Shown here: piece by piece, positions 1-9,392 of the stretch | How the letters are laid out: each line of letters starts with the position of its first letter | Position numbering within the stretch: the first letter of the stretch is position 1 | Source of the DNA: JAVBNU01 sp031551265 | GTDB taxonomy: Bacteria > Cyanobacteriota > Vampirovibrionia > Gastranaerophilales > Gastranaerophilaceae | NCBI GenBank assembly: GCA_031551265.1 | Contig: JAVBNU010000043.1 | Coordinates: forward strand, 16,775-80,774 | Direction: 5' to 3' | Length of the DNA stretch: 64,000 bases | Position numbers and translations under genes: made by a program | Notes under the pieces: generated by a model | What the model was told of the DNA's origin: nothing | What the model saw: the letters and a program-made list of their open reading frames with translations, nothing else | The model's database searches: none

Positions 1-1
1 A

Positions 2-907
2 CAGCCGCGTGATTATTTAAACTCCTTTTTATTGTACGGTATGATGATTATGGCAGTTGTCGGTATTGCATATGCAAACCCGACCATTAACATGCCGGCG
101 TTTACCGGGTTTGTTGTGGATGGACAATTTTTATTTCCGATACTGTTTATAACTGTTGCTTGTGGGGCAATTTCAGGCTTTCATGCTTTGATAGCATCTG
201 GTACAACTTCAAAACAAATAAATAACGAACGTGATATAAAATTTGTTTCAATGGGCAGTATGTTAGTTGAGGCATTGCTTGCGGTGCTGTCGTTGGTTTG
301 TGTCGCGTCATTATTCGTCAATGGCAAAATGCCTGCCGGCTCGCCGCCCGTCATTTTTGCAAACGCAATAGCAGGATTTTTAGCATTATTAAAAATACCA
401 ACTTCAATTTCGTACACATTTGTGACTTTAGCGATTTCGGCGTTCGCGCTGACCTCTGTCGATACGATTACACGTGTTGGGCGAATGGCGTTTCAGGAAT
501 TGTTTATAAAAAATAAATTTCTGACGAATAAATATGTAGCGACTATTTTTACCCTAATATTATCTTGGATACTGGTTGCTGCAGGATACAAAAAAATCTG
601 GACGTTATTTGGCTCTGCGAATCAGCTGCTCGCTGCGCTTGTATTTGTTGCGATTGTCGTTTATTTTAAAAGAACTAACAAAAAGTACACTATGTTGTAT
701 TTCCCGATGGCATTTATGTTGGTTGTTACGATTACAGCTTTGAGTGTAGGTGTTTATAATTTAGTACAAAATATTTTGGCGAATGGTGTAGCGGCTTTTG
801 CAACTAACGGATTGCAGCTTATTATTTCTATTCTGTTGATAGCTTTGGCGCTCGTAATCACCAGCTATGGTATCAGGACATTTTGCAAAAAAGAAGGCTG
901 TATATAA
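2..907 (+). CDS. cstA: Carbon starvation protein CstA, C-terminal part (5' end outside window)
   Basis: This is a multi-pass inner-membrane transporter of the CstA family, which imports peptides or pyruvate under carbon limitation. The reading frame is open back to the window edge. Its first codons give QPRDYLNSFLLY, the hallmark CstA motif, so the gene begins upstream and an internal TTG at 32 is not the real start. Further family features are the GAISGFHALIASGTT segment and an SVDTITR stretch near the middle of the visible part. About eight hydrophobic segments remain. It ends at a TAA directly abutting the stop codon of the convergent TPR gene, with no spacer and no terminator between them. 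The family call is secure; the substrate is not readable from the sequence. Confidence 0.9.
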   Translation, partial: QPRDYLNSFLLYGMMIMAVVGIAYANPTINMPAFTGFVVDGQFLFPILFITVACGAISGFHALIASGTTSKQINNERDIKFVSMGSMLVEALLAVLSLVCVASLFVNGKMPAGSPPVIFANAIAGFLALLKIPTSISYTFVTLAISAFALTSVDTITRVGRMAFQELFIKNKFLTNKYVATIFTLILSWILVAAGYKKIWTLFGSANQLLAALVFVAIVVYFKRTNKKYTMLYFPMAFMLVVTITALSVGVYNLVQNILANGVAAFATNGLQLIISILLIALALVITSYGIRTFCKKEGCI

Positions 908-1696
908 TTATTTCTTATTTTCGTTTTTCTTGTCAGGTTCGGCGAGCCTTTTTGACTGTTCCTTCAAGTTTTTGCATTCATAAGACAGCTTATTGCAACG
1001 ATGGTAGCTAACCATAATGTTTTTATCTTTTTGATATAATTTGATACTTTTTTCATAATCAGAGACTGCACCGTCAGAGTCTTTCAAGTTTTTTTTGGTG
1101 TGTCCACGGTATTCATAAAATAAAGCCTGATTTGAGTTTAATTCAATTGCTTTATCGTAATCAAGCAATGCTTCGCTATATTTGGCTTCCTCAAAATGTC
1201 GATTCGCCATCTCAAAATAGAAAAAAGCGTTGTCTGGGCTGAGTGCAATCGCTTTATCGAAGTCAGCGATAGAGTCTTTGTATTTTTTGTTTAATTTTCC
1301 ACGTTCAAAGTATAGCTTTGGGTTTTCGGGTGTTAGTTTGATTGCGTTATCAAAGTCTTTGAGTGCGGCTTTATAAATTTTATCATTGAGTATTTCGTAC
1401 TGATGTTTTTCTCTGCGCTCACGCAATGGCAGCAAGGACTTGTCTTTCATTCCGAATTCATAGAACATTTTTTGTTCATATAGATTTATTAATTTAACTC
1501 TAAGCTTTCCACGCTCAAAGTATTTTTCGGAGTCGGCGTGGTTTTTGTTAAGTTCGTGTGAGATTTTAGTGATTTTTTCACTGTAATTTTGAATTTCGCC
1601 TTCAATATCTATATCGTCCAGCTCAACAACTTTTGCAAATGCGATAGAGCTTGCAAACAGACAAATACAGGTTATTGTGATAATCTTTTTCAGCAT
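908..1696 (-). CDS. Secreted tetratricopeptide-repeat protein
   Basis: A 262-residue protein with a clear Sec signal peptide (MLKKIITITCICLFASSIAFA) followed by TPR units. I chose the ATG at 1696 because it begins the signal peptide and has an AGAGGA ribosome site just upstream; a longer reading to 1783 would bury the signal. At least three TPR-like units of about 34 residues occur in the C-terminal two thirds, with motifs such as ALKDFDNAIKLTPENPKLYF and ALLDYDKAIELNSNQALFY. It probably acts in the periplasm or on the envelope as a protein-interaction scaffold. It is convergent with cstA with no gap. No specific partner is evident. Confidence 0.8.
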   Translation of the reverse strand: MLKKIITITCICLFASSIAFAKVVELDDIDIEGEIQNYSEKITKISHELNKNHADSEKYFERGKLRVKLINLYEQKMFYEFGMKDKSLLPLRERREKHQYEILNDKIYKAALKDFDNAIKLTPENPKLYFERGKLNKKYKDSIADFDKAIALSPDNAFFYFEMANRHFEEAKYSEALLDYDKAIELNSNQALFYEYRGHTKKNLKDSDGAVSDYEKSIKLYQKDKNIMVSYHRCNKLSYECKNLKEQSKRLAEPDKKNENKK

Positions 1697-1863
1697 AAAA
1701 ATCCTCTTGACAGATTCTATTATAACGTCCTGAAAACGTAAAAAGCAATAATCACTTTGTAGCAATTTATTCAAATAAAGCATAAAAAAGAATTATTATT
1801 AATAATTTGTCCTTAATGTCGAGAGTAATGGCTACTGTGGCTAAGTAGAATACTTTACAAGCA

Positions 1864-1872
1864 TGATATAGT
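1864..1872 (+). promoter_or_regulatory. Extended -10 promoter of the small zinc-ribbon gene
   Basis: TGATATAGT fits an extended -10 (TGnTATAAT with one mismatch). It lies about 60 bases before the ATG of the small zinc-ribbon gene. No good -35 is visible, as expected for this promoter class. Confidence 0.4.
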
Positions 1873-1931
1873 GTCGGTGTGTATTTCCAGCCATGAGAGA
1901 AATACGTATTTATACTTAAGGAGTAATGACC

Positions 1932-2042
1932 ATGAATAAGCAAAAACATTCTAAAGACAAGAAAAAAACTTGTCCGCATTGCCAAATGCTGGTTGATGCT
2001 GATGCAACCAAATGTCCTCATTGTGGAGCAAGCTTAGTATAG
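1932..2042 (+). CDS. 36-residue double-CxxC zinc-ribbon miniprotein
   Basis: A tiny protein beginning MNKQKHSKDKKK, then CPHC, a 10-residue spacer and CPHCGASLV at the end. The two CPxC knuckles are typical of a single zinc-ribbon site; the N-terminus is strongly basic. The ATG at 1932 is preferred over the in-frame ATG at 1926 because AAGGAG at 1918-1923 is then 8 bases away. A strong terminator follows at once, and an extended -10 lies upstream, so this is a self-contained monocistronic unit. The function is unknown; nucleic-acid or ribosome binding would suit a basic zinc ribbon. Its size makes it easy to miss in automatic annotation. Confidence 0.75.
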   Translation: MNKQKHSKDKKKTCPHCQMLVDADATKCPHCGASLV

Positions 2043-2052
2043 CAAATGAAAT

Positions 2053-2078
2053 AAAAAGCGGGAATATTCCCGCTTTTT
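2053..2078. terminator. Bidirectional rho-independent terminator
   Basis: A perfect inverted repeat with core GCGGGAATATTCCCGC is flanked by A and T runs on both sides. It can terminate both the zinc-ribbon gene (plus) and the long nuo operon (minus), whose last gene stops at 2083. Confidence 0.9.
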
Positions 2079-2082
2079 ATTT

Positions 2083-3516
2083 TTACATTAATGAATATCC
2101 AAGTTCAATACATAAATTAATTATTGGTGACGCAAAAATACAAAGTAGGAACGTAATTATTGCGCAAAAATAGAGTATGAATTTAATGGAAGTGAAACGA
2201 TTGTCAAGTTGCGCAACATCTTTTGTCCGTTCAAACATTACTTTTATTATGTTCAAATATGCATAAACGCCGACAACTGAAGCAATAAGCGCAATTACTA
2301 AATATGCATGGAATAAAAATCCTGATCTTACAACTGCTGCAAACAAATATATTTTGGATAAAAAGCCTGATGTAACAGGAAATCCTGCCAGTGAGAACAG
2401 GCAAAGTGAAAACGCAATAACATAGAATGGACGCTGGTACGCGAGTCCTTTGTAGTCTTCAATATTGTTTTTAGAAGTTGAGTTGTTGAATAAAATTACT
2501 GCTGCAAATGCACCAATATTCATAAATATATAGCAGAATAAGTAAAATAAAATTGCTGCTGCGTTGTAATAATAAAGTACGCAAAAAGCCAACAACACGT
2601 ATCCGGCATGTGCGACAGAGCTATATCCAAGAAAACGTTTGATATTTGTCTGTTTTATAGCGCCAATATTACCGTATATTATTGAAACAGTCGCGATAGT
2701 AATTGATACAAACTGCATTATTGGCGATAACGAACCCAGTAAAAACATTATTTTTAAAAGAATAGCAAAACCGGCCAGTTTCGGTATTGTTGATAAAAAT
2801 GCGGCTGTTGGGTAATTTGCGCCTTCATATATGTCAGGTACCCAGTTATGAAAAGGAATAGCTCCAATTTTGAACAACAAGCCAAACATAACAAGCATTA
2901 GGGCAAATGTGAAAACAATAGTCGGGAAGTTCGCCAAATAAAACGCATTTATTGCTTCAAAGTTAAGTAATCCCGTAAATCCATAGATATACGAAACCCC
3001 GAACAGCATTATAGCTGTAGCTACACATCCTGTAATGAGGTATTTTAAGCCGGCTTCTTTTGCTTGATAATTTTTTGTATAAGCTGTCAATATGTAGCAG
3101 CAAATTCCAAGTGTCTCAAGCGAAATAAACATTGTCAAAAAGTCGTTTGATGATATCAAACACATTGCGCCTAAAATGGCGGTAAGAACTAAGGTGAAGT
3201 ATTCAAAAGCTCTGTCGCGTCTGCTGCGTACGACACTACCTGATAAAAATACGATAAAAAATCCGGTAATTAAAACAAGTGTCTTGAAAAACATACTCAA
3301 GCTGTTAGATAAAAACGAATTGTTGAAAGCATAAGCAGCTTCTTGTACTTGCAGTGTTGCGCAAAGTGTAAAAACGATGCCCAGTATTGCGAACCAGCGT
3401 GAGATTTTGTATGTGCGCTTGCTTGCAAAAATAGACAATACAATATTAAGCAGAATAAATATCGTGAGCACCAGCTCCGGTAAAAATGCTTTAGTTATTT
3501 CTTCTAGAAAATTCAT
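2083..3516 (-). CDS. nuoN: NADH-quinone oxidoreductase subunit N
   Basis: Antiporter-like proton-pumping subunit of complex I, 477 residues, about 14 membrane segments, close to the usual family length. The proton_antipo_M core is visible: FLTMFISLETLGICCYILTA, then the segment KIGAIPFHNWVPDIYEGANY with the lysine and broken-helix residues of this family, then FSLAGFPVTSGFLSKIYLF. It is the last gene of the nuo operon, 2 bases after nuoM, and is followed by the terminator at 2053-2078. It forms part of the membrane arm with NuoL, NuoM and NuoK. Confidence 0.95.
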   Translation of the reverse strand: MNFLEEITKAFLPELVLTIFILLNIVLSIFASKRTYKISRWFAILGIVFTLCATLQVQEAAYAFNNSFLSNSLSMFFKTLVLITGFFIVFLSGSVVRSRRDRAFEYFTLVLTAILGAMCLISSNDFLTMFISLETLGICCYILTAYTKNYQAKEAGLKYLITGCVATAIMLFGVSYIYGFTGLLNFEAINAFYLANFPTIVFTFALMLVMFGLLFKIGAIPFHNWVPDIYEGANYPTAAFLSTIPKLAGFAILLKIMFLLGSLSPIMQFVSITIATVSIIYGNIGAIKQTNIKRFLGYSSVAHAGYVLLAFCVLYYYNAAAILFYLFCYIFMNIGAFAAVILFNNSTSKNNIEDYKGLAYQRPFYVIAFSLCLFSLAGFPVTSGFLSKIYLFAAVVRSGFLFHAYLVIALIASVVGVYAYLNIIKVMFERTKDVAQLDNRFTSIKFILYFCAIITFLLCIFASPIINLCIELGYSLM

Positions 3517-3518
3517 AT

Positions 3519-5039
3519 TTACACCTGCAATATACTTAAGATTACATTTGATGACGTTTCAAAAATATTGAGCAAAGCAGTCGGGTATACTCCAAAAAAT
3601 ATTATTACTACTGCTAAAAATAATAAAATTACACCTTCATAGCCAACAATATCTTTGATATTTTTGTTTTGCTCCAATAAATTTGAGTAAAAAGTTTTGT
3701 GAAAAATATATAAAATATAACCTGCCGAAAACACTAATCCTATAAGCGCCAGCATTGTTATAATTATATTTAAATTAACATTCATTTCAGATAAAAACAC
3801 ACCAGTAATTGACATAAATTCGCCCGGAAATCCTATTAAAAACGGCAATCCTAGCGCTGCAAGACAAATAACAATTGCAAAATACATACATTTTGGCATA
3901 ACTTGTCCTAAGCCGCCTAAATCAGTTACTATTCTTGTTTTTGTGCGTAGATAGATTATGCCAACTAACATAAATAATCCTGCGCTGATTACGCCGTGCG
4001 CAAGCATTTGGAAAACAGCACCGTTAAAACCTATTGAGTTTAAAGCACCCAATCCAAGCAGGACAATCCCCATGTGCGCAATGCTGGAGAACGCGACAAC
4101 ACGTTTTATGTCGACTTGTGCAAAAGCTACAAGACTTGCGTGAATTATGTTTATAACACCGAGAATCATTAAAATAGCTGCAAAGCTATGGAAAATTTCA
4201 GGGAAAATTTCCATATTAAAACGAATTAGGCCGTAAGCTCCGAGTTTCAGTAGAACACCTGCTAAAATCATACTCACCGGTGCAGGTGCATCAACGTGCG
4301 CGTCGGCCAGCCAGCTATGCAACGGTACAATCGGGATTTTAACAGCAAAGCCGATAAAGAAACATAAAAAGATTAAATACTGGAACCAGGTTGGATAAAA
4401 CGAGCTTTCAATGCTCATTTTATCAAGTGCAGCTGTTAATTGAACTGCAGTGTCTAGATTACAAAAATACAGACATAACATACCGAACAACATTATTACA
4501 CTTCCTAAAAACGTGTATAGCACGAACTTCATAGCTGATTTTCTGGAGTTGCCTGTTCCCCATTGTGAAATTAGGAAATACATTGGTATCAATTCCAATT
4601 CCCAGAACAAGAAGAACAAGAACATATCTCGTGCACAAAATACCCCGAGAATCGCAGTCTGTAATAAGAAAATCATTGAATAATAAAGTTTTTGTTTTGT
4701 AGTAATGGTGTTTTTACTGGCCATTAACGCCAATAAAACTATGAAGGACGTCAAAGTCACGAATATCATAGATAGGCCATCTACAGCAAAAGTAGCTGTG
4801 ATGCCAAGCTGTTCAAGCCAACTTGAGCCAAAGATTTTTATTTCGGTCGCATAGGACCAGCCTGGGTTTTGCGGGTTGAAAAACATTAAAAATACTAAAG
4901 TGTAGATGAAGTGCAGTGCCGCAAATGTCTTTGCAAAGCGTCGTATTTTCACCTCATGATTGGGAAATAGAGGGCAAACAATCAGCCCAAAAGCTATGAG
5001 TGGTGAAAATATTAAAGCTGTTAATGATAAAAATTCCAT
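3519..5039 (-). CDS. nuoM: NADH-quinone oxidoreductase subunit M
   Basis: Second antiporter-like subunit of the complex I membrane arm, 506 residues. Diagnostic stretches include LFFLFWELELIPMYFLISQW (catalytic glutamate of helix 5), VKIPIVPLHSWLADAHVDAP (conserved lysine and histidine region) and VAFSSIAHMGIVLLGL. The length and the hydrophobic profile (about 14 helices) fit NuoM/NdhD. It lies 4 bases after nuoL and 2 before nuoN, so translation is probably coupled. Confidence 0.96.
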   Translation of the reverse strand: MEFLSLTALIFSPLIAFGLIVCPLFPNHEVKIRRFAKTFAALHFIYTLVFLMFFNPQNPGWSYATEIKIFGSSWLEQLGITATFAVDGLSMIFVTLTSFIVLLALMASKNTITTKQKLYYSMIFLLQTAILGVFCARDMFLFFLFWELELIPMYFLISQWGTGNSRKSAMKFVLYTFLGSVIMLFGMLCLYFCNLDTAVQLTAALDKMSIESSFYPTWFQYLIFLCFFIGFAVKIPIVPLHSWLADAHVDAPAPVSMILAGVLLKLGAYGLIRFNMEIFPEIFHSFAAILMILGVINIIHASLVAFAQVDIKRVVAFSSIAHMGIVLLGLGALNSIGFNGAVFQMLAHGVISAGLFMLVGIIYLRTKTRIVTDLGGLGQVMPKCMYFAIVICLAALGLPFLIGFPGEFMSITGVFLSEMNVNLNIIITMLALIGLVFSAGYILYIFHKTFYSNLLEQNKNIKDIVGYEGVILLFLAVVIIFFGVYPTALLNIFETSSNVILSILQV

Positions 5040-5043
5040 AATT

Positions 5044-6972
5044 CTACACCTTCATCATCCAATAATATACCCAAACCAGCGCGAATAAAAATATTCCGAT
5101 GACGCCGATTGAGTATGTAATATACGCTTGCACATTGCCGTTTTGCAGTCGTGAAATAATATATGCACATAATCTGACAGCAGCGCCGCAAAGATTTACG
5201 ATGCCATCGATTATGTATCTATCAATAAGATTTGTGAGTACGCATATGCCAAAAAATATTTTTGCAGTTAAGAATGAATAAATTTTATTAATATAAAATT
5301 TATTATATGAAATTTGCCATAAAATGTTTTTTGACGGCTCAGGGCGCGTGAATCTACCAAGTTTATGCATTATAAAGGCAATTAAAATACCTATAGCTGA
5401 TGCGCATAACGAAGTCAGTATAACGATATTTTCCTGTCCGAGTTTATTAATCGGTTCTATAAACATACCGAAATCAAAGGAAATGAGATTCCCAATCATA
5501 GGTGCAAAGATAGTACCTGCAAAAACTACTGCTACAGCTAATATTATGATAGGTATATTTAAAACTAACCCAGGTTTTTGCGGCTCAGTTGTGCCACGGT
5601 ATTCACCTTCAAACATCATGAAATATGTTCTGAAAATATAAAATGTTGTTAATATTGTCAGAATCACCAACACAGCTAAAAAACTTTGCCCGTATATATC
5701 ATAGGCGTGTCCGTAAATCATTTCTTTTGAGTAAAACCCGCTGAAAAACAAGCCTGAGATGGAAATACTTGCGATAATATACGCTGCCGCACACACAGGG
5801 AAATGCTTGCGCAATCCTCCCATAAAACGTAAATCCTGCTGATGTGCAAGACAAGTTATTATTAAACCTGCGCATAAGAATAACAATGCCTTAAAATAAG
5901 CGTGAGTGAGCAGGTGGAATATTCCACCTGTATAGGCTCCAATACCTAACGCGAAGAACATTATACCCAGCTGTGAGCAAGTAGAATATGCTAAAACTTT
6001 TTTTATGTCGTTCTGCGATATAGCGACCAATGCAGCTAAAAATGCTGTAAAAATCCCGACAGCTGCGATTGTGTTCATAATTGGCTCGGACAATGTGAAT
6101 AAAGGGTAAAATCTTGCTATCAAAAACACTCCGGCTGCGACCATTGTTGCTGCGTGTATGAGAGCACTGACCGGTGTTGGACCTTCCATTGCGTCTTCAA
6201 GCCAAACATGCAGCGGGAATTGTGCAGATTTTGCTACCGAACCCATTAATAATAACAAGCAAATAATATAGAATACCGAACCGTCTGTCAGCCCATAGAT
6301 GCTGCTGGACCAGAACGAAATATTAACGAATGACAGTAATGTCATTCCTTGGGAGATTTCGAAATTGAAGGCATAATAAATCAGCGTAATAATCCCTAGT
6401 AGTAAACAAACATCACCTATTCTGTTTATGACAAAAGCTCTCCTCGCAGCTTTTGAGGCTGAACGTTTTGTAAACCAAAAACCTATTAACAGGTAACTTG
6501 ATACGCCGACCAACTCCCAGAAAATGTAGGTCTGAATTAAGTTTGAACTCAACACCAAACCTAGCATAGAAAAACTAAACAGATTTAAATATGCATAAAA
6601 ACGTTGATATGACGGGTCATCTTTCATATATCCGTGTGCGAATAGCTGTACCAAGAAACTTACAGTCGTTACAATAAACAACATTAATGCGGTCAAGCTG
6701 TCTATCATGGTACCGATTTTCAGGTCAATCATATAGTCATCAAATTTAATCCAACTGAAGCTGCTTTCTAATATGTAATGAGGGTTATGAATACAATGCA
6801 CCAGTACAACGCTTGAGCATATAATTCCAATGAATGTTGAGATTAGTGTAAGTGTTAAAGTTGCTCTGCGAGATTGCAGCAGACCTGAGTTAGAATAAAA
6901 AATTATAAACACACAGATCAGCAGTGGCAAAATGGCTATGAAAGAAATATTATGCAAGATAAATTCTGTCAC
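5044..6972 (-). CDS. nuoL: NADH-quinone oxidoreductase subunit L
   Basis: Largest antiporter-like subunit of complex I, 642 residues. The core is recognisable from YIFWELVGVSSYLLIGFW, AKSAQFPLHVWLEDAMEGPT and VLAYSTCSQLGIMF. The C-terminal quarter carries the long amphipathic (piston-like) helix region and a final transmembrane anchor, as expected for NuoL rather than NuoM. It lies 3 bases after nuoK. All three antiporter-type subunits L, M and N are intact here, so the membrane arm should have its full set of pumping modules. Confidence 0.96.
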   Translation of the reverse strand: MTEFILHNISFIAILPLLICVFIIFYSNSGLLQSRRATLTLTLISTFIGIICSSVVLVHCIHNPHYILESSFSWIKFDDYMIDLKIGTMIDSLTALMLFIVTTVSFLVQLFAHGYMKDDPSYQRFYAYLNLFSFSMLGLVLSSNLIQTYIFWELVGVSSYLLIGFWFTKRSASKAARRAFVINRIGDVCLLLGIITLIYYAFNFEISQGMTLLSFVNISFWSSSIYGLTDGSVFYIICLLLLMGSVAKSAQFPLHVWLEDAMEGPTPVSALIHAATMVAAGVFLIARFYPLFTLSEPIMNTIAAVGIFTAFLAALVAISQNDIKKVLAYSTCSQLGIMFFALGIGAYTGGIFHLLTHAYFKALLFLCAGLIITCLAHQQDLRFMGGLRKHFPVCAAAYIIASISISGLFFSGFYSKEMIYGHAYDIYGQSFLAVLVILTILTTFYIFRTYFMMFEGEYRGTTEPQKPGLVLNIPIIILAVAVVFAGTIFAPMIGNLISFDFGMFIEPINKLGQENIVILTSLCASAIGILIAFIMHKLGRFTRPEPSKNILWQISYNKFYINKIYSFLTAKIFFGICVLTNLIDRYIIDGIVNLCGAAVRLCAYIISRLQNGNVQAYITYSIGVIGIFLFALVWVYYWMMKV

Positions 6973-6975
6973 TTC

Positions 6976-7308
6976 TTACCCCCTCAAATCATTCATTGTT
7001 TCAGTATCAACGGTCTTTTTATGGCGGTATATTGCAAATAATATTGCAATACCAACAGCCAGCTGTGCTGCTGATGAGGCAATTATAAAGATTGCAAAAA
7101 TCATTCCTCTTACATCTGAGTCAATGTAGTTTGCAAATGCAATAAAATTAAGGCTGACAGCGCAAAGCATAACCTCAATTAAAATTAATAATTTTATAGT
7201 GTTACGCACAATAACAACACCAAAAAGCGCAATGACAAACAGGAAAAACGCTAACATCAAATAGTGTACAAGTCCGATATTTAAGCTGTTATAAATCACA
7301 TCTGCCAT
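6976..7308 (-). CDS. nuoK: NADH-quinone oxidoreductase subunit K
   Basis: A 110-residue three-helix membrane subunit of complex I. The second helix holds the conserved glutamate in KLLILIEVMLCAVSLNFIAF, and the third holds the second acidic position near MIFAIFIIASSAAQLAVG. The length is normal. The start overlaps the stop of nuoJ by one base, suggesting coupled translation. NuoK links the quinone module to the antiporter subunits. Confidence 0.95.
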   Translation of the reverse strand: MADVIYNSLNIGLVHYLMLAFFLFVIALFGVVIVRNTIKLLILIEVMLCAVSLNFIAFANYIDSDVRGMIFAIFIIASSAAQLAVGIAILFAIYRHKKTVDTETMNDLRG

Positions 7309-7847
7309 TATTTATCCTCACTTCTCGGGCGCAAAAATACTATACCTACACCGATTAACGCCACCAGCAAAAATATTGATAAAAGCTCAAATGCAAGAAT
7401 ATAATTTTGAAAAATGCCTGTACCTATTGCTGATGTCGTATCTATAACATTAGTGAGATTTGCATTAACCGTATAATCGAGGTGCATTAAAAACTCATGG
7501 AAATCATCATATAAAAGCATGAATACTGATAAAATAATTAACCCCAACCCCAATGCTGCAAACAAAGTTCTCGGTTTGAATGCTAAATATATCTGAGTAT
7601 CTTTTTGGTAAGAGACAAGCATTATTGCAAACAGCAACAGGATTGTTACGCCGATACCATAGATTGCTATTTGGGCGACTGCATTGAATGGCGAATTCAA
7701 TAAGAAATACAGACCTGCTATTGATAAGAACACAGCGACTGCAGATAAAATAGAGTAGATGATTCTGTTAGAAGCAATAATCAGAATTGTAAACAACAGT
7801 GCCAAAAATGCAAAGGTATAAAATGCTACTATATTAATCATTTCCAA
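7308..7847 (-). CDS. nuoJ: NADH-quinone oxidoreductase subunit J
   Basis: Complex I membrane subunit, 179 residues, five predicted helices, with the pi-bulge helix region AVAQIAIYGIGVTILLLFAI that is the most conserved part of NuoJ/NdhG. The order H-I-J-K is exactly that of both bacterial nuo operons and the cyanobacterial ndhA-I-G-E cluster. It lies one base after nuoI. Confidence 0.95.
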   Translation of the reverse strand: MEMINIVAFYTFAFLALLFTILIIASNRIIYSILSAVAVFLSIAGLYFLLNSPFNAVAQIAIYGIGVTILLLFAIMLVSYQKDTQIYLAFKPRTLFAALGLGLIILSVFMLLYDDFHEFLMHLDYTVNANLTNVIDTTSAIGTGIFQNYILAFELLSIFLLVALIGVGIVFLRPRSEDK

Positions 7848-7848
7848 A

Positions 7849-8292
7849 TCAGGATACCTCCGTTTTGTTAAAATTTTCTATTAGCAATGATTCTTTATCG
7901 TCGGTTGCAAGTTCATATTCTTGCGTCATATATATATGATTGCCGGGACAAACTTCAGCACAATTGCCGCAGAAAATACATTGTCCGAGGTCGATATCAA
8001 ATTGTACCGGTTTATATCGTCCGTTTTCCTGTTTTTCCCTTTTAAGTTTGAGTATACCAACTCCCGGACAAGCTTTTATACAAGTTTCACAAGCAATACA
8101 GGTTAATTCACCGGCTTCATCCCGTCTCAGTTGGAGTTTGCCTCTGAAGCGTTCGTTTAAGGTACATTTTTTTTCAGGGTATTCAAGTGTCACAGGCTTT
8201 CTAAAACCGATTTTCATTACTGTGAATAATGCACGCCAGATTTCAAAAATTCCGGCTGCTACGTTGTTTATGAAATTAAATATAATTTTCAT
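7849..8292 (-). CDS. nuoI: NADH-quinone oxidoreductase subunit I (2x[4Fe-4S] ferredoxin-like)
   Basis: Carries clusters N6a and N6b towards the quinone site. With the ATG at 8292 the protein has 147 residues; cysteines 65, 68, 71, 75 and 105, 108, 111, 115 form two complete CxxCxxCxxxCP motifs. I chose 8292 because it overlaps the nuoH stop as ATGA, a typical coupled start; a reading from 8304 would start on TTG. The N-terminal amphipathic helix that lies on the membrane is present. The C-terminus is short, as in compact bacterial forms. Confidence 0.95.
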   Translation of the reverse strand: MKIIFNFINNVAAGIFEIWRALFTVMKIGFRKPVTLEYPEKKCTLNERFRGKLQLRRDEAGELTCIACETCIKACPGVGILKLKREKQENGRYKPVQFDIDLGQCIFCGNCAEVCPGNHIYMTQEYELATDDKESLLIENFNKTEVS

Positions 8293-9392
8293 GAAATACT
8301 CCAAAATTTATATATGCACACAACAAAGAAATTCAGTATCGCCAACGGCAACAAGATTTTCCAAGCAAAATTCATCAATACATCGACCCTGAATCGTGGC
8401 AATGTAGCCCGTATCCATAATATTGACAAGATTAAAATTATAACTTTGGCTAAAAGCCAGAAAATTTGCTCCAAATAAACCAACCAAGTTGATGCTGTCA
8501 TTGTTAAGTGGAAACTGTCAGATATTCTGTCTGCAAAATAAAAACCAAATGGAGATAGATAACCACCCAAATAAATAGTCGCTATAAACGCACAAAGTAC
8601 AAATAACGCAGCATATTCCCCAAGAAAAAATAAAGCAAATTTCATTCCTGAGTATTCAGTGTTATACCCGCTTACCAATTCGCTTTCCGCTTCTGAAAAA
8701 TCGAACGGTATGCGGTTTAGTTCAGCAAGAGCGCAAATATAAAACACTACAAACCCTATAACCCCCGGTATAAAGTACCAACCGAATAATCCGGATGTTG
8801 AGGATTGAGTATTTACTATATCGCCTAAATTCATTGTTCCTGCGAGTACAACGACCCCAAGAGCTGACATAACCATAGGTATGTCATAGCTGATTGCTTG
8901 GGCTGCTGAACGCACTCCACCGATTAGCGAATACTTATTATTACTTGCAAGTCCTGCCAGCATAACTCCCAGCACTGGAAATGAAACAATCGCAAGGTAA
9001 AGTAAAATTCCAACGGATGAGTTGATTACTTTAAAATTACTGTTATAAGGGATAAGCCCCCATACGACCATTACAGGCGCAAAAGCTATTACAGGCGCTA
9101 TCCAGAATAAGAATTTGCTACTTTCAGCCGGTATAATATCTTCTTTGAAAAGAAGTTTAATTGCATCAGCAATAGTCTGCATAGTCCCCCATAAACCAAC
9201 ACGATTAGGGCCTTTACGTAGTGTGTAAAAAGCCAGAATTTTACGCTCAGCCAGCACCAAAATGAGCACTGACAAAATCATTGCTGCTGCGATAATTGCG
9301 AATGGAAACGCATACCATGTCACAGTCGCCCAGAACGGCGGAATGTTGTGTTGATTGAATAAATCTAAATAGTAAAAATACAGATTATCCAT
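8289..9392 (-). CDS. nuoH: NADH-quinone oxidoreductase subunit H
   Basis: Membrane subunit that forms the quinone-entry chamber, 367 residues, eight helices. Signature ERKILAFYTLRKGPNRVG matches the NuoH family motif; the second hallmark FDFSEAESELVSGYNTEYSG is intact and includes the acidic E-channel residues. The start overlaps the nuoD stop (TAATG). The length is slightly above the E. coli form. Confidence 0.97.
   Translation of the reverse strand: MDNLYFYYLDLFNQHNIPPFWATVTWYAFPFAIIAAAMILSVLILVLAERKILAFYTLRKGPNRVGLWGTMQTIADAIKLLFKEDIIPAESSKFLFWIAPVIAFAPVMVVWGLIPYNSNFKVINSSVGILLYLAIVSFPVLGVMLAGLASNNKYSLIGGVRSAAQAISYDIPMVMSALGVVVLAGTMNLGDIVNTQSSTSGLFGWYFIPGVIGFVVFYICALAELNRIPFDFSEAESELVSGYNTEYSGMKFALFFLGEYAALFVLCAFIATIYLGGYLSPFGFYFADRISDSFHLTMTASTWLVYLEQIFWLLAKVIILILSILWIRATLPRFRVDVLMNFAWKILLPLAILNFFVVCIYKFWSIS

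Noticed and set aside
1767..2021. 84-residue minus-strand reading frame over the zinc-ribbon gene
   Set aside because: No ribosome site, hydrophobic low-complexity translation, and it is antisense to the well-supported 1932 gene and its promoter.
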